DNA of 22,644 nucleotides from Synergistaceae bacterium (GTDB taxonomy: Bacteria > Synergistota > Synergistia > Synergistales > Aminobacteriaceae), in assembly GCA_017427625.1 (NCBI GenBank), contig JAFRSL010000208.1:1-22644 (forward strand). The letters run 5' to 3'. This document shows positions 9,401 through 17,386 of the stretch, in pieces. The notes beneath the pieces are model-generated. The model was not told the DNA's origin, searched no databases, and saw only the letters and a list, made by a program, of their open reading frames with translations. The position numbers were made by a program, and so were the translations under genes. How positions within the stretch are numbered: position 1 is the first letter of the stretch; every line of letters starts with the position of its first letter.

Positions 9401-12400
9401 GTGCTTCCGAGCTTCTACATTTCAACGGGTGAAAATCTCGGAACTGCTGAGGTCGGAAAGCCGTATTCGCGTCTTTTGCTTACAAACAGAGACACTTCGA
9501 GCGCGAAATGGTACGTTGTCGGCGGAACTTTCCCTGAAGGACTCTCACTCAGCAGGGACAAAGGGCTAATCTCAGGAGTACCGACTGCTGGAACGTCATA
9601 CGATTTCACGGTTCAGGCGGTATCGGGAGTGAACACTGATGAAAAGAGATTCTCGCTCGTCGTGAAGCCCGCACTTGAAATCATCACGCCAGCAACACTT
9701 CCTCCGGCATCACGCGATTACCCCTACGATTACACGATTTCAACTGATGCAAAGTCAGCCATAACGTGGAACTTCATATCGGGCGATATTCCTTCGGGGA
9801 TCGGATTTGAGGACGGCACAATTTCGGGAACACCAACTGAAGCAGGGCCTTTCACGTTCACGCTAGAGGCATTGTCGGACGGAAAGCGGTCAGCAAAAAC
9901 CTTCACCCTCTACGTCGCAGACTATCTGGAGATACTAACGTCACCAACGCTTCCGTCAGCAAATGAAGGTGTACCATACTCCTACACCCTAATCTCTAAC
10001 GCTGATGATGCTTCGGCCGTTAGATGGTACGTGATAAGCGGCGATGCTCCCGTAGAACCTGAAACGACGACGGGGCTTCTGTCATGGACACCATCTCATG
10101 ATGACGTCTCCGATGATGCGTATGTCTTCGAGGTTCAGGCTGTTTACGGAAGATTGACGGCAAGCAAGGTCTTCACGCTCACAGTTGAGCCAGTGATGTC
10201 GGTGGTAACGCCTTCAGTTCTCCGAGAAGCAAGGGTAAACTCAAGGTATTCGTACCAGCTTCGAGCGGACGTGAACGGCGCAACATGGGAAGTCTCAGGC
10301 GGTACACTCCCCAACGGCCTCACCCTAAGCGGTGATGTCATCACGGGAACCCCTACGACTGCCGGAGAATACTCCTTCACGGTCAAAGCATCATCAGGAA
10401 CGATTAGCGCGGTTAAGACGCTGACCCTCAAGGTTGGTACGGAGCTTCAAATTCTCTCGTCAGCCCTAAAAGCTGCTAAGGTTAACGAGCAATACTCCCA
10501 CATTTTCAGGACGAACAAGGGCAATGCTTCATGGAACGTAATCAGCGGGGATTTCCCCAACGGGATAACTCTTGATGCTTCAACAGGCGTTATTACAGGA
10601 GCGGCACTCGATGCAGGGTCATTCGACTTCACGCTTCAGGCGAAATCAGGCGGCCTCACTGCAAGCAGAGACTTCACCCTGACCGTCAACCCTGAACTGA
10701 GGATAACGACAAACTCAGTGCTTCCGTCAGCAAGAATCAATACGCTGTATTCGTACATTCTTGCGACAGATTCGGACATGGCCATAACGTGGAACTTTAT
10801 GGATTATCGTCCTTTGTGGCTGACTTTGAGCAGAGATACTGGCGAGATTCTTGGAATACCGACTGAGGCGGGAGAGTTCAGCTTCACGATTCAGGCAACT
10901 GCAGGGGACGTTCAGGCGGAAAAAGAGTTCACACTCACCGTGTTTGACGAAATCGCCATAACGACATCGACTCTGCCGAAAGGAAAGCTGGGGGCGGATT
11001 ACTCCTACACCCTAGCAACCGACGCAACATTACCATCTTCCGTGATATGGACATTGGCGAGCGGCGACCTTCCTTCGGGGCTGATACTTGGAAGGACGAC
11101 GGGAAAAATCTCAGGGAAACCGACGATAGAAGGCTCATTTGATTTCACGGTCAATGCGGTCTTGCAGACGAGTGCGGGACGGCTCACAGCGAGCGCGCCT
11201 TTCTCCATCAATGTATACGAAGAGATTACGGAGCTGAGTATCATTACGGACTCGCTTCGTTCTGGAGTGAAGGGAGTAGAATACACGCAGACACTTGAGA
11301 CCGATGCGCCATCAGGAACTGCGATAAGCTGGGATATTTCGGGAACGTTGCCGGAGGGTCTGACATTCTCGAACGGCATAATCTCAGGTACTCCGACTGA
11401 GACGGGGGACTTCATGTTCACGGTTCAAGCTATGGCTAGGACAGGAATGGGAAGAATCCTCTCTGCTCATAGGACATTCACGCTCACAATCGAGGATACT
11501 CTGAAAATCACAACTGCATCTTCAGATGTTCCATCGGGAATGGTCGGCTCTCCGTATTCGTACACGCTCACGACGAACTCGATGACTCCTTCCTCAGTGA
11601 GATGGTTCGTGAGCAGTGGGAATTTACCCACAGGTCTGACACTCGGAGGGACAACAGGGAAAATCTCAGGTACACCGTCAGCAGAGGGTACTTACGATTT
11701 TACTGTGAGGGCGTACGTACAGACATCGGCCGGAAGAATGAGCGATGATAAGGCATTCAGCATTCTCATACACTCAAGGGACTACGAGATTACGGAGCTT
11801 AACATCACAACCTCATCTCTTCCTGCAGGAATGACAGGCTCGGAGTATTCGCAGACGCTTGAGACTGATGCGCCCTCAGGCGTAAGTGTGAGCTGGGATA
11901 TTTCTGGGACGTTGCCGGAGGGTTTGACATTCTCGAACGGCATAATCTCAGGTACGCCCACAGAGGCAGGTGAATATTCATTCACTGTTCAGGCAATGAC
12001 AGCGACAAGCAGAGGTATAATCGCAGCAAGCAGGCTTCTGACTTTGACGGTGTGGTCTGCGCTTGAGATAACAACAGCTTCGCTGCCTTCCGGGAAAGTT
12101 GATGTGCCCTACTCCTACACGCTCGCGGCGAATACAGCTTCTTCCGTAACATGGTCATTGAGCGGCGATGTTCCTTATGGCTTCTCAATAGCAAGAGACA
12201 CAGGCAGGATTTCAGGCACTCCGATTGAAGAAGGCACGTTCACATTCAGCGTCATAGCCTCATTGCGTACATCGGCAGGAATCACAAGAGCTTCAAGGGA
12301 CTTCACCATTACAGTTTATGATGAAGTTTCTGCGCTGAATATCATCACGTCCTCACTTCTCAATGGCACTGCAGGCTCGGAGTATTCACAGACGATTGAG

Positions 12401-15400
12401 ACTGATGCACCGTCAGGCGTAAATGTGAGCTGGGATATTTCAGGTGCGCTTCCGGCTGGTTTGACATTCGCGGCTGGAACAATCTCAGGTACCACGACGG
12501 AAACAGGCAACTTCGCATTCACAGTACAGGCTATGCTTCGTACGAACTCTGGTCAAACGCTCACTGCAACGCGGACATTCACCCTCACGGTCATGGCAAG
12601 GTTCGCAATAACCACAGTGCAAAGCGACATTCCGTCGGGAAAAATCGGCAATGATTACTCCTTCACGCTCGCGGCCAATTCTGCCTCATCTCCCGCATGG
12701 TCAGTAATTGACGGCTCACTTCCGGCGGGGCTCACGCTTGGAAGAAGCACGGGGACAATCTCAGGTACACCGCTTGCATCAGGTGATTTCACGTTCACCG
12801 TTCAGGCCGTATCAGGAAGCAGTGTAGCCAGCAAAGACTTCACGCTAACGGTTGACGGTTCCATCACAATCGTAACAGGCGAAACTCTCCCATCGGCGCA
12901 GGAAGGTGAAGAATATTCCCAGACGCTAATGGCCGACGCTTCAGCAACGTGGAGCATTACAGCCGGGAAATTACCCACCGGCCTCGCTCTCAGCTCAACA
13001 GGCGAAATATCAGGTACACCATCGGAAACAGGCGCATTCTCGTTCACAGTCCTAGCAGTTTCTGGGACTTTGACGGCTCGGAAGGACTTCACTCTCAACG
13101 TAATCCCGGCACTCGTCATCACAACAGAGTCGCTAACATCGGGGCGCGAGGGAAGTGTTTATTCCGTAACTCTAACGGCTGAACCGTACTCATCATCGAC
13201 GACATCGTGGTACAAAATCAGCGGAGACCTCCCCGCAGGCATGGCCTTGAACCAGTCAACAGGAACAATCTCAGGCACTCCTTCAGAGCATGGAACTTTC
13301 ACGTTCAGGATAGCGGCAATTCGCGGGAATTTCAGCGCATATAGGGATTTCACGCTGACGGTTGAGGCGGTCTTGCAGATTACGACACCGGGGGCGCTTC
13401 CAGGTGCAGTATCAGGCGCGTCGTACTCCTACATTCTCATGACGAATGCGGCTGAGACGGACACAGTAACATGGTCGGCGGTGAGTGCGCTGCCTTCGGG
13501 GCTTTCGCTTGATGCTTCGACGGGCGAGATTTCGGGAATACCGTCTGAATACGGTACGTTTGCTTTCACGGTCAGGGCTGATTCTGGTTCTGCGTTCGAC
13601 GTTAAGGACTTTTCCCTAACAGTAAGCTCCTCGTCGTCTCTCAGGATTACGACCAACACTCTTCCTTCCGGGACGCTCGGAACTCAGTACTCCTATACTC
13701 TCGCGGCTGGAAGTTCATCGGGGACGTTAGTGTGGCAGATTGTGAGCGGAGACCTTCCAGCAGGTTTAACCCTCAACAGGTCAACCGGAACAATCGCAGG
13801 AACTCCAACGCTTGCCGAGACTTTCACGTTCACGGTTGAAGCATCATCGGGGGGGCAGTCGGACAGAAAGTCATTCACCGTAACGATAAGCCCAGTCCTA
13901 ATGATAACCACAGGCTCGCTACCATCGGGCAAGAAGGACACGGCATATTCCTACACCCTCGCGCTCAACACATCCGAGTCTGCTGACTGGTCGGTGATTT
14001 CAGGGACGCTCCCCGAAGGTTTGTCGCTTGACAGATCATCAGGCGAGATCTCAGGCATTCCGTCAAACGCAGGCGATTCGGTCTTCACGCTTCAGGCGGT
14101 TTCGGGAGGCCTAACGGCGAGCAAGAACTTCACACTCACTATAAGCCCCGTGATCTCTATAACGTCATCGTCCGATCTTCCAGCGGGGAAAGTGAACAGC
14201 CCTTACGTCTTCACACTTGCGGCTGATGCGGGGCATACGGTTTCATGGTCTGTGATTTCTGGCGCGCTTCCGCAGGGATTGACGCTTGGAACATCGACAG
14301 GCGTAATCTCTGGTACACCGTCAGCGGAAGGAAGGTTCACGTTCACTGTTCAGGTTGCTGAAGGTACGATAACGTCGCAAAAGTCTTTCACACTCGCCAT
14401 CAATCCTGTGCTGAACATCTTGACGTCTTCGCCTCTTCCGAACGGGAAAATCAACACCCCCTACTCGCTCACGTTTGCGTCTGACAAAGCGTCCGCAGCA
14501 TGGTCAATCACAAGCGGGGATTTACCGGGCGGCCTTGCATTAAGCTCCGGGACTATCTCAGGCACTCCAACTGAGGAAGGGACATTCACGTTCACGCTGA
14601 GGGCAGTGTATGAGGCTGCATCGTCAGACAAGGATTTCGTTCTCACGATCCGCCCGGCCATGAGCATCGTAACCGCTGAAACTCTCCCGTCAGCAAAAAC
14701 GGGTCAGCAATATTCCTACACGCTGCAGACGGACGCAACTGGCCTCGTTCCGTCATGGGAGATAGTGAGCGGAGATTTCCCGGAAGGCCTCTCAATGGAC
14801 AGAATGACGGGCACAATCTCAGGAACACCGTCAAGCGAGGGGACGTACTCATTCAACGTTCAGGCAAAAGCTGGGAGCATTACGGCGGTCAAGGAGTTCA
14901 TGCTCACGGTTGAAGCGGCCATGAGCATAGTAACGTCATCAGTTCTTCCGTCAGCGAGCGTATCAGGGAATTACACGTTCACTCTCACTGTTGACGGAGG
15001 AAGGGCGGCATTATGGTACCTCGTCGGAGGCTCATTGCCCGGAGGTCTTACGCTCGACACAGCTACTGGCGTAATCTCCGGCTACACTCGTGCGGAAGGA
15101 ACGTACAGCTTCACGGTTCAGGCAGTCTCGGGAGCTTTAACGGCGATAAAGGATTTCACTCTCTCCGTAGGGACTGAGATCATCATTGCCACGCCATCAG
15201 CTCTAAACTCAGGAAGCGCGGGTTCGTCATACTCGCAGACGTTCATGGTTAACGGCGGAATTTCGGCTGAATGGTCCGTGATAAGCGGTGATGTTCCTCA
15301 AGGCCTAACCCTAAACGCAAGGACAGGGACGCTCTCAGGTACTCCGGCACTTGCAGGGAGTTATGCCTTCACGGTTCAGGCGACATCAGGATATTCGTCA

Positions 15401-16111
15401 ACGGTAAAAACGTTCACGCTCGATATTGCCCTAGTGATCTCGACATCGACATTGCCCAATGGGACGACAGGTGAGCGATACAGCCATGTACTCGAAGCAA
15501 AAGGAGCTGCCGCGAACACATTAACGTGGTCGATTTCGGCTGACAGGGTTATACCAAGCTCATCACAGGACGTTATGCCCTATGGTCTGACGCTTGCCCC
15601 CGACGGCGTAATCTCAGGAACTCCGCTTCAGGCTGGGACATTCACATTCACGGTATACGTTTCGGGCGACAATGGTCTCAAAGCCGACAAGATGGTACGT
15701 ATAACGATAGATTCGCCGTCAGCAGTCCCAATAACGACAGTGAGCCTCCCGAACGGCAAGGTCAGCCAGGATTACCATGCTGAATTAGCGACGACTGAAA
15801 CCGGCGTAACATGGAAGCACACAGCGGGCGTACTTCCTCCGGGATTGTCGCTGAGTGAGAGCGGGCTTATTTCCGGCGTTCCTACACAGGCAGGGGCATT
15901 TACGTTCACGGTAACGGCCTCGAAGGGTTCACAGGAAGGAACACGGCAACTCACCCTCACGATAGAGCCAGCTGACGAGAAGAAGCCTGAATCAGACGAC
16001 AAGGGCATCACAACAAGCTCAGGCGGAGGCGGTGGTTGTAACTCCGGAGGTGGCTTGATTGGTCTGATGCTCGCGGGGATTACAGCTTTCAGGAAAAGTA
16101 ACAAGAAGTAG
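6497..16111 (+). CDS. Giant exported surface protein: GLUG head, about 31 He_PIG domains, Synergist-CTERM tail
   Basis: A single 3204-codon frame starts at ATG 6497, behind GGGGAAC and 2 nt after the upstream peptidase. Residues 1-20 are a signal peptide (cleavage after SWA). Residues about 22-440 begin with GSGTEDDPYVIANASDF, typical for GLUG-type proteins, and carry repeated GGI motifs with short beta strands, as in a right-handed beta-helix. Residues about 444-3157 hold about 31 domains of 83-95 residues. Each has the pattern ITT..LP.G..G..YSYTL..., W.ISG.LP.GL.L...TG.ISGTP...G.FTFTVQA..., S.K.FTLTV, typical of the He_PIG (putative Ig) family. After an acidic linker (PADEKKPESDD) comes a Gly-rich tract with Cys3181, a hydrophobic helix and a basic end, typical of a protein-sorting tail. 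It is probably a surface-anchored stalk or adhesin; the ligand is unknown. Codon use is even along the whole gene. Confidence 0.93.
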   Translation: MKKIIAALMLVTAFASCSWAWFVGSGTEDDPYVIANASDFSYFRYRVNNGLDDEGCYYLLSNDIQLTRQTLEAPVGILKVSSDLQTVMHDYSFKGHFDGNNHIIYVKILPFFEGDAENLANYDRALFGYVNTDGDYAVKNLRVGGYISGNFPAGIVSRLGSGRIEGCRVSADIDVRASSASEARSHHYIGAPTEFDDNTYAFGGGIVANMYGGEIVSCDFSGKVKTEEADFSHAGGIAGFIWATSALLQGCNVKHYATVTAKGDSASSGGIVGYLEVEDLASASGDVTVTGCTFEGGEISSDYSAGGIAGIVYGGILTDNTVGSDTRINGATYAGGIAGTLSAGALVSENNVEGGIVQADSRASGGIVGLLELGYIESNDAESSVQGDASYKGGVIGEIHNHYGSSLNVTGNTYAGAEFGVGIDEHLQMNQNIAGTTKQSATLSFLTPSRLPSVKEKENYSASIQLSVPAIIDISPIPTWLNPVQAGNIISMSCIPQTTGTFEFTLNATYGEQTASRTYSLTVNSKLSVNSTRDFPEYADLGAFFAYTFSANAGGEDISSLTWTASGDLPDGLILNPTAGRLSGNPTTEGEYTFEILANADSMSQASTGALTLKVAKAISIIADGAASRDNVVYLPTAMIDDDFRFALHIDQSGLTEQWYIQAGNFPSGLTIDESTGLIYGAPDTAGTYYFVVGVNAGTMSATQEMSMAILPALEISTSSLPAIRIDTPYTATISTNAVYGTPISWDITGLPEGLSYNASGLICTISGTVSEVERYTVTVQASYGSYSASKTFTLNAVRGFTILTDELPIGKTGYGYSFRLTTNAASSDAVAWSVIGGNLPNGTTLDSNTGRISGTPSASGSFDFTVQAVTSRDYTSKDLEIFISDKLVITTGSELKDAEISKDYSVQLMTNIGLTSGWTIEGGLLPDGLVLSSDGTIAGKPTEYGDFTFTLKVEAGGLEAWGDFMLTVLPSFYISTGENLGTAEVGKPYSRLLLTNRDTSSAKWYVVGGTFPEGLSLSRDKGLISGVPTAGTSYDFTVQAVSGVNTDEKRFSLVVKPALEIITPATLPPASRDYPYDYTISTDAKSAITWNFISGDIPSGIGFEDGTISGTPTEAGPFTFTLEALSDGKRSAKTFTLYVADYLEILTSPTLPSANEGVPYSYTLISNADDASAVRWYVISGDAPVEPETTTGLLSWTPSHDDVSDDAYVFEVQAVYGRLTASKVFTLTVEPVMSVVTPSVLREARVNSRYSYQLRADVNGATWEVSGGTLPNGLTLSGDVITGTPTTAGEYSFTVKASSGTISAVKTLTLKVGTELQILSSALKAAKVNEQYSHIFRTNKGNASWNVISGDFPNGITLDASTGVITGAALDAGSFDFTLQAKSGGLTASRDFTLTVNPELRITTNSVLPSARINTLYSYILATDSDMAITWNFMDYRPLWLTLSRDTGEILGIPTEAGEFSFTIQATAGDVQAEKEFTLTVFDEIAITTSTLPKGKLGADYSYTLATDATLPSSVIWTLASGDLPSGLILGRTTGKISGKPTIEGSFDFTVNAVLQTSAGRLTASAPFSINVYEEITELSIITDSLRSGVKGVEYTQTLETDAPSGTAISWDISGTLPEGLTFSNGIISGTPTETGDFMFTVQAMARTGMGRILSAHRTFTLTIEDTLKITTASSDVPSGMVGSPYSYTLTTNSMTPSSVRWFVSSGNLPTGLTLGGTTGKISGTPSAEGTYDFTVRAYVQTSAGRMSDDKAFSILIHSRDYEITELNITTSSLPAGMTGSEYSQTLETDAPSGVSVSWDISGTLPEGLTFSNGIISGTPTEAGEYSFTVQAMTATSRGIIAASRLLTLTVWSALEITTASLPSGKVDVPYSYTLAANTASSVTWSLSGDVPYGFSIARDTGRISGTPIEEGTFTFSVIASLRTSAGITRASRDFTITVYDEVSALNIITSSLLNGTAGSEYSQTIETDAPSGVNVSWDISGALPAGLTFAAGTISGTTTETGNFAFTVQAMLRTNSGQTLTATRTFTLTVMARFAITTVQSDIPSGKIGNDYSFTLAANSASSPAWSVIDGSLPAGLTLGRSTGTISGTPLASGDFTFTVQAVSGSSVASKDFTLTVDGSITIVTGETLPSAQEGEEYSQTLMADASATWSITAGKLPTGLALSSTGEISGTPSETGAFSFTVLAVSGTLTARKDFTLNVIPALVITTESLTSGREGSVYSVTLTAEPYSSSTTSWYKISGDLPAGMALNQSTGTISGTPSEHGTFTFRIAAIRGNFSAYRDFTLTVEAVLQITTPGALPGAVSGASYSYILMTNAAETDTVTWSAVSALPSGLSLDASTGEISGIPSEYGTFAFTVRADSGSAFDVKDFSLTVSSSSSLRITTNTLPSGTLGTQYSYTLAAGSSSGTLVWQIVSGDLPAGLTLNRSTGTIAGTPTLAETFTFTVEASSGGQSDRKSFTVTISPVLMITTGSLPSGKKDTAYSYTLALNTSESADWSVISGTLPEGLSLDRSSGEISGIPSNAGDSVFTLQAVSGGLTASKNFTLTISPVISITSSSDLPAGKVNSPYVFTLAADAGHTVSWSVISGALPQGLTLGTSTGVISGTPSAEGRFTFTVQVAEGTITSQKSFTLAINPVLNILTSSPLPNGKINTPYSLTFASDKASAAWSITSGDLPGGLALSSGTISGTPTEEGTFTFTLRAVYEAASSDKDFVLTIRPAMSIVTAETLPSAKTGQQYSYTLQTDATGLVPSWEIVSGDFPEGLSMDRMTGTISGTPSSEGTYSFNVQAKAGSITAVKEFMLTVEAAMSIVTSSVLPSASVSGNYTFTLTVDGGRAALWYLVGGSLPGGLTLDTATGVISGYTRAEGTYSFTVQAVSGALTAIKDFTLSVGTEIIIATPSALNSGSAGSSYSQTFMVNGGISAEWSVISGDVPQGLTLNARTGTLSGTPALAGSYAFTVQATSGYSSTVKTFTLDIALVISTSTLPNGTTGERYSHVLEAKGAAANTLTWSISADRVIPSSSQDVMPYGLTLAPDGVISGTPLQAGTFTFTVYVSGDNGLKADKMVRITIDSPSAVPITTVSLPNGKVSQDYHAELATTETGVTWKHTAGVLPPGLSLSESGLISGVPTQAGAFTFTVTASKGSQEGTRQLTLTIEPADEKKPESDDKGITTSSGGGGGCNSGGGLIGLMLAGITAFRKSNKK
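7826..15967 (+). repeat. Array of about 31 He_PIG (Ig-like) domain repeats
   Basis: I segmented the translation by hand at the conserved TLTV...ITT junctions and counted 31 units. The first four are the most divergent, with no regular ISGTP. Unit 12 has lost the usual SGxLPxGL segment, and unit 9 has LLSWTP in place of ISGTP. Unit length is about 250-290 bp. DNA identity between most units is moderate, so the array is old, apart from the central block described separately. Confidence 0.85.
10946..12595 (+). repeat. Three tandem copies of a two-domain super-repeat inside the He_PIG array
   Basis: Units 13-18 fall into three pairs: 10946-11494, 11495-12055 and 12056-12595 (540-561 bp). In each pair the second unit has TDAPSG...SWDISG.LP.GLTF, and most units carry a short insert such as QTSAGR before the last strand. 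The second members of the first two pairs share long near-identical DNA (around 11341-11400 and 11905-11964). This indicates duplication of a two-domain block, more recent than the rest of the array. Confidence 0.8.
16013..16108 (+). other. Synergist-CTERM-like protein-sorting tail
   Basis: The last 32 residues of the giant protein are TSSGGGGGCNSGGG, a hydrophobic stretch LIGLMLAGITAF and a basic end RKSNKK. The three-part layout (Gly-rich signature with Cys, membrane helix, positive tail) is that of C-terminal sorting signals of the GlyGly-CTERM, MYXO-CTERM and Synergist-CTERM type. These are known or thought to be cut by rhomboid-like or other intramembrane sorting enzymes. No such enzyme is encoded in this window. 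Confidence 0.8.
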
Positions 16112-16121
16112 AAAAAATTTT

Positions 16122-16152
16122 GCTCCCTCAATATCGGGGGAGCTTTATTTTT
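16122..16152 (+). terminator. Rho-independent terminator after the giant gene
   Basis: GCTCCCTC (16122-16129) pairs with GGGGGAGC (16136-16143), with one G-T pair and a 6-nt loop. TTTATTTTT follows. It closes the M48/giant-protein cluster. Confidence 0.85.
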
Positions 16153-16154
16153 GC

Positions 16155-16160
16155 TATAAT
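16155..16160 (+). promoter_or_regulatory. Possible -10 box for the exported protein at 16193
   Basis: A perfect TATAAT lies directly after the terminator T-run and 33 nt before the TTG start. The -35 position would fall inside the terminator hairpin (TATCGG), a poor match, so the promoter is tentative. Confidence 0.35.
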
Positions 16161-16192
16161 GTGTGAAAAACACAGCAAGCAGGTGAAAAATT

Positions 16193-17047
16193 TTGTCCCC
16201 CTCAAAAATGAAATCAGCGTTAATAGTAGCGGCTGTCATAATTTTAGCGGCCAATCCTTCATACAGCGTGGAAAGATTATCAGTCCGTCCGGGCGGTGTA
16301 GTCCTTGAGGGAGCGCGTTCGTACAGGGGAGCAGTTATGTCTGCCTACCAGAAGGCCTACGCGATGAACTTCGAGATATGGAAGCCTATGGATTTGCCCG
16401 CAGGATGGTACGCGACTTTTGACGGTTTCCCGGTCGCACAGATCGCCGAGAATCGCTGGGTATACGGTCAAATCGGCCTCGAAGGTGTCATAATGCCGAC
16501 GAATATTCTCGTAGGCTCAGTAGTACCGTCAAGAGTTCCTGGACTAGCTCGAATAGCAGCGGTTTGGAGCTGGGGAAGGGACCTCAACAGCCCCGAATTT
16601 CTGCGAATCCGAGATTGCCGCGTAAACCGAATGGGCTGGCTTAACACCGAGTACGTCAACACCATAATCGCCTGGAACACTCACAAGCCCGGCGTTTACA
16701 TATGGCTGGGCAACAGATGGGCAAGGTTTGAGCCTCGCTCGGGTGAATATACGTGGCAGATGATCAAGCGTTTAAGCCCGTACATAGCGATGGAGCTCCA
16801 GAAGAATCACGCTTGGACTACCGGCGGCGAGCCTCTTGAGATTGCTGACCTTGCGCGTCAATGGGGCTTGATATGGGGAGGCCGTGTAATCCTAGAAAGC
16901 CTCAGGACATACGGCCATGACGGCGGGAATGATGGTCAAACTTCAACGACAACCTCACTGAGCGATAATTCCGGCGGCTCAACCGAGAGCACTCCATCCG
17001 GCCCGCAGGAACCATCACGAAACGAAGGACAATGGGACGTTGACTAA
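16193..17047 (+). CDS. Exported protein of unknown function, Trp-rich core
   Basis: I choose the TTG at 16193, 6 nt after AGGTGA (16181-16186). The ATG at 16208 is the alternative, but its spacing to the SD is too long. The 284-residue product has a signal peptide of about 25 residues (hydrophobic LIVAAVIILAA, cleavage near SYS). A core of about 210 residues is rich in Trp and Tyr, with motifs such as GWYATFDGFPVA, GLEGVIMPTN, AVWSWGRDLNSP and GVYIWLGNRWARFEP. The last about 40 residues are a low-complexity Ser/Thr/Gly/Pro tail (QTSTTTSLSDN...). I see no catalytic motif, membrane helix or lipobox, and I do not recognise the family. It would be periplasmic or secreted. It stands alone between a terminator and a long non-coding stretch. 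A carbohydrate- or wall-binding role is possible from the aromatic content, but this is only a guess. Confidence 0.75.
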   Translation: MSPSKMKSALIVAAVIILAANPSYSVERLSVRPGGVVLEGARSYRGAVMSAYQKAYAMNFEIWKPMDLPAGWYATFDGFPVAQIAENRWVYGQIGLEGVIMPTNILVGSVVPSRVPGLARIAAVWSWGRDLNSPEFLRIRDCRVNRMGWLNTEYVNTIIAWNTHKPGVYIWLGNRWARFEPRSGEYTWQMIKRLSPYIAMELQKNHAWTTGGEPLEIADLARQWGLIWGGRVILESLRTYGHDGGNDGQTSTTTSLSDNSGGSTESTPSGPQEPSRNEGQWDVD

Positions 17048-17386
17048 CGTTAGTAACCTCACGTCCAAAGACGGGGGCTTGAAAAAAGTCCTTGCTGACT
17101 AGCCGCAGCGTTAGCTACGTTACCTGCGAATGTATAGGTACCGGCGGACGTAAATCCTAATCTGCCGCTCTACGGTTTGTGGTTAAACAGTCCTGAGAGG
17201 TAGGGGCAGTGCTGCAAACATGTAAACCGCAGGATAACCTTGGCGAAGGATTATTACTCCAGCGGGCGGAGGTCTGGTCTTTTTTACCCGACATTAAAGC
17301 CCGCTCGCCTTAGGCGATACAACATAGAGAAAGGAGAGCGCACTTCCTTCCCGCAGCTAAAGTGGGAGTATACGTGCAAATTTTTG
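17048..17386 (+). other. Non-coding stretch rich in inverted repeats (possible structured RNA or element remnant)
   Basis: These about 340 nt have no convincing reading frame. The in-frame extension from TTG 17240 gives an unlikely Arg/Tyr-rich sequence. Several inverted repeats are visible: ACTAACGTTAGT (17043-17054, a perfect palindrome over the upstream stop); CGGCGGA (17142-17148) with TCTGCCG (17161-17167); CGGTTT (17173-17178) with AAACCG (17224-17229), extendable by G-T pairs; CCTT/AAGG around 17238-17249; AGCGGGC (17261-17267) with GCCCGCT (17299-17305); and CGCC/GGCG at 17306-17316. I compared it from memory with tmRNA, RNase P, SRP and 6S RNAs and with common riboswitches, and found no match. 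A leader RNA, an unknown ncRNA or the end of a degraded IS605-like element are all possible. The strand is not certain. Confidence 0.45.

Noticed and set aside
7826..15967. Many long minus-strand frames within the giant gene
   Set aside because: They repeat with the Ig-like units and are antisense shadows of the repetitive coding sequence, without start signals.
17240..17386. N-terminal extension of the TPR-like protein from TTG 17240
   Set aside because: The translated part is Arg/Tyr-rich and unlike the rest of the protein, no SD precedes it, and the DNA is full of inverted repeats. It looks non-coding.
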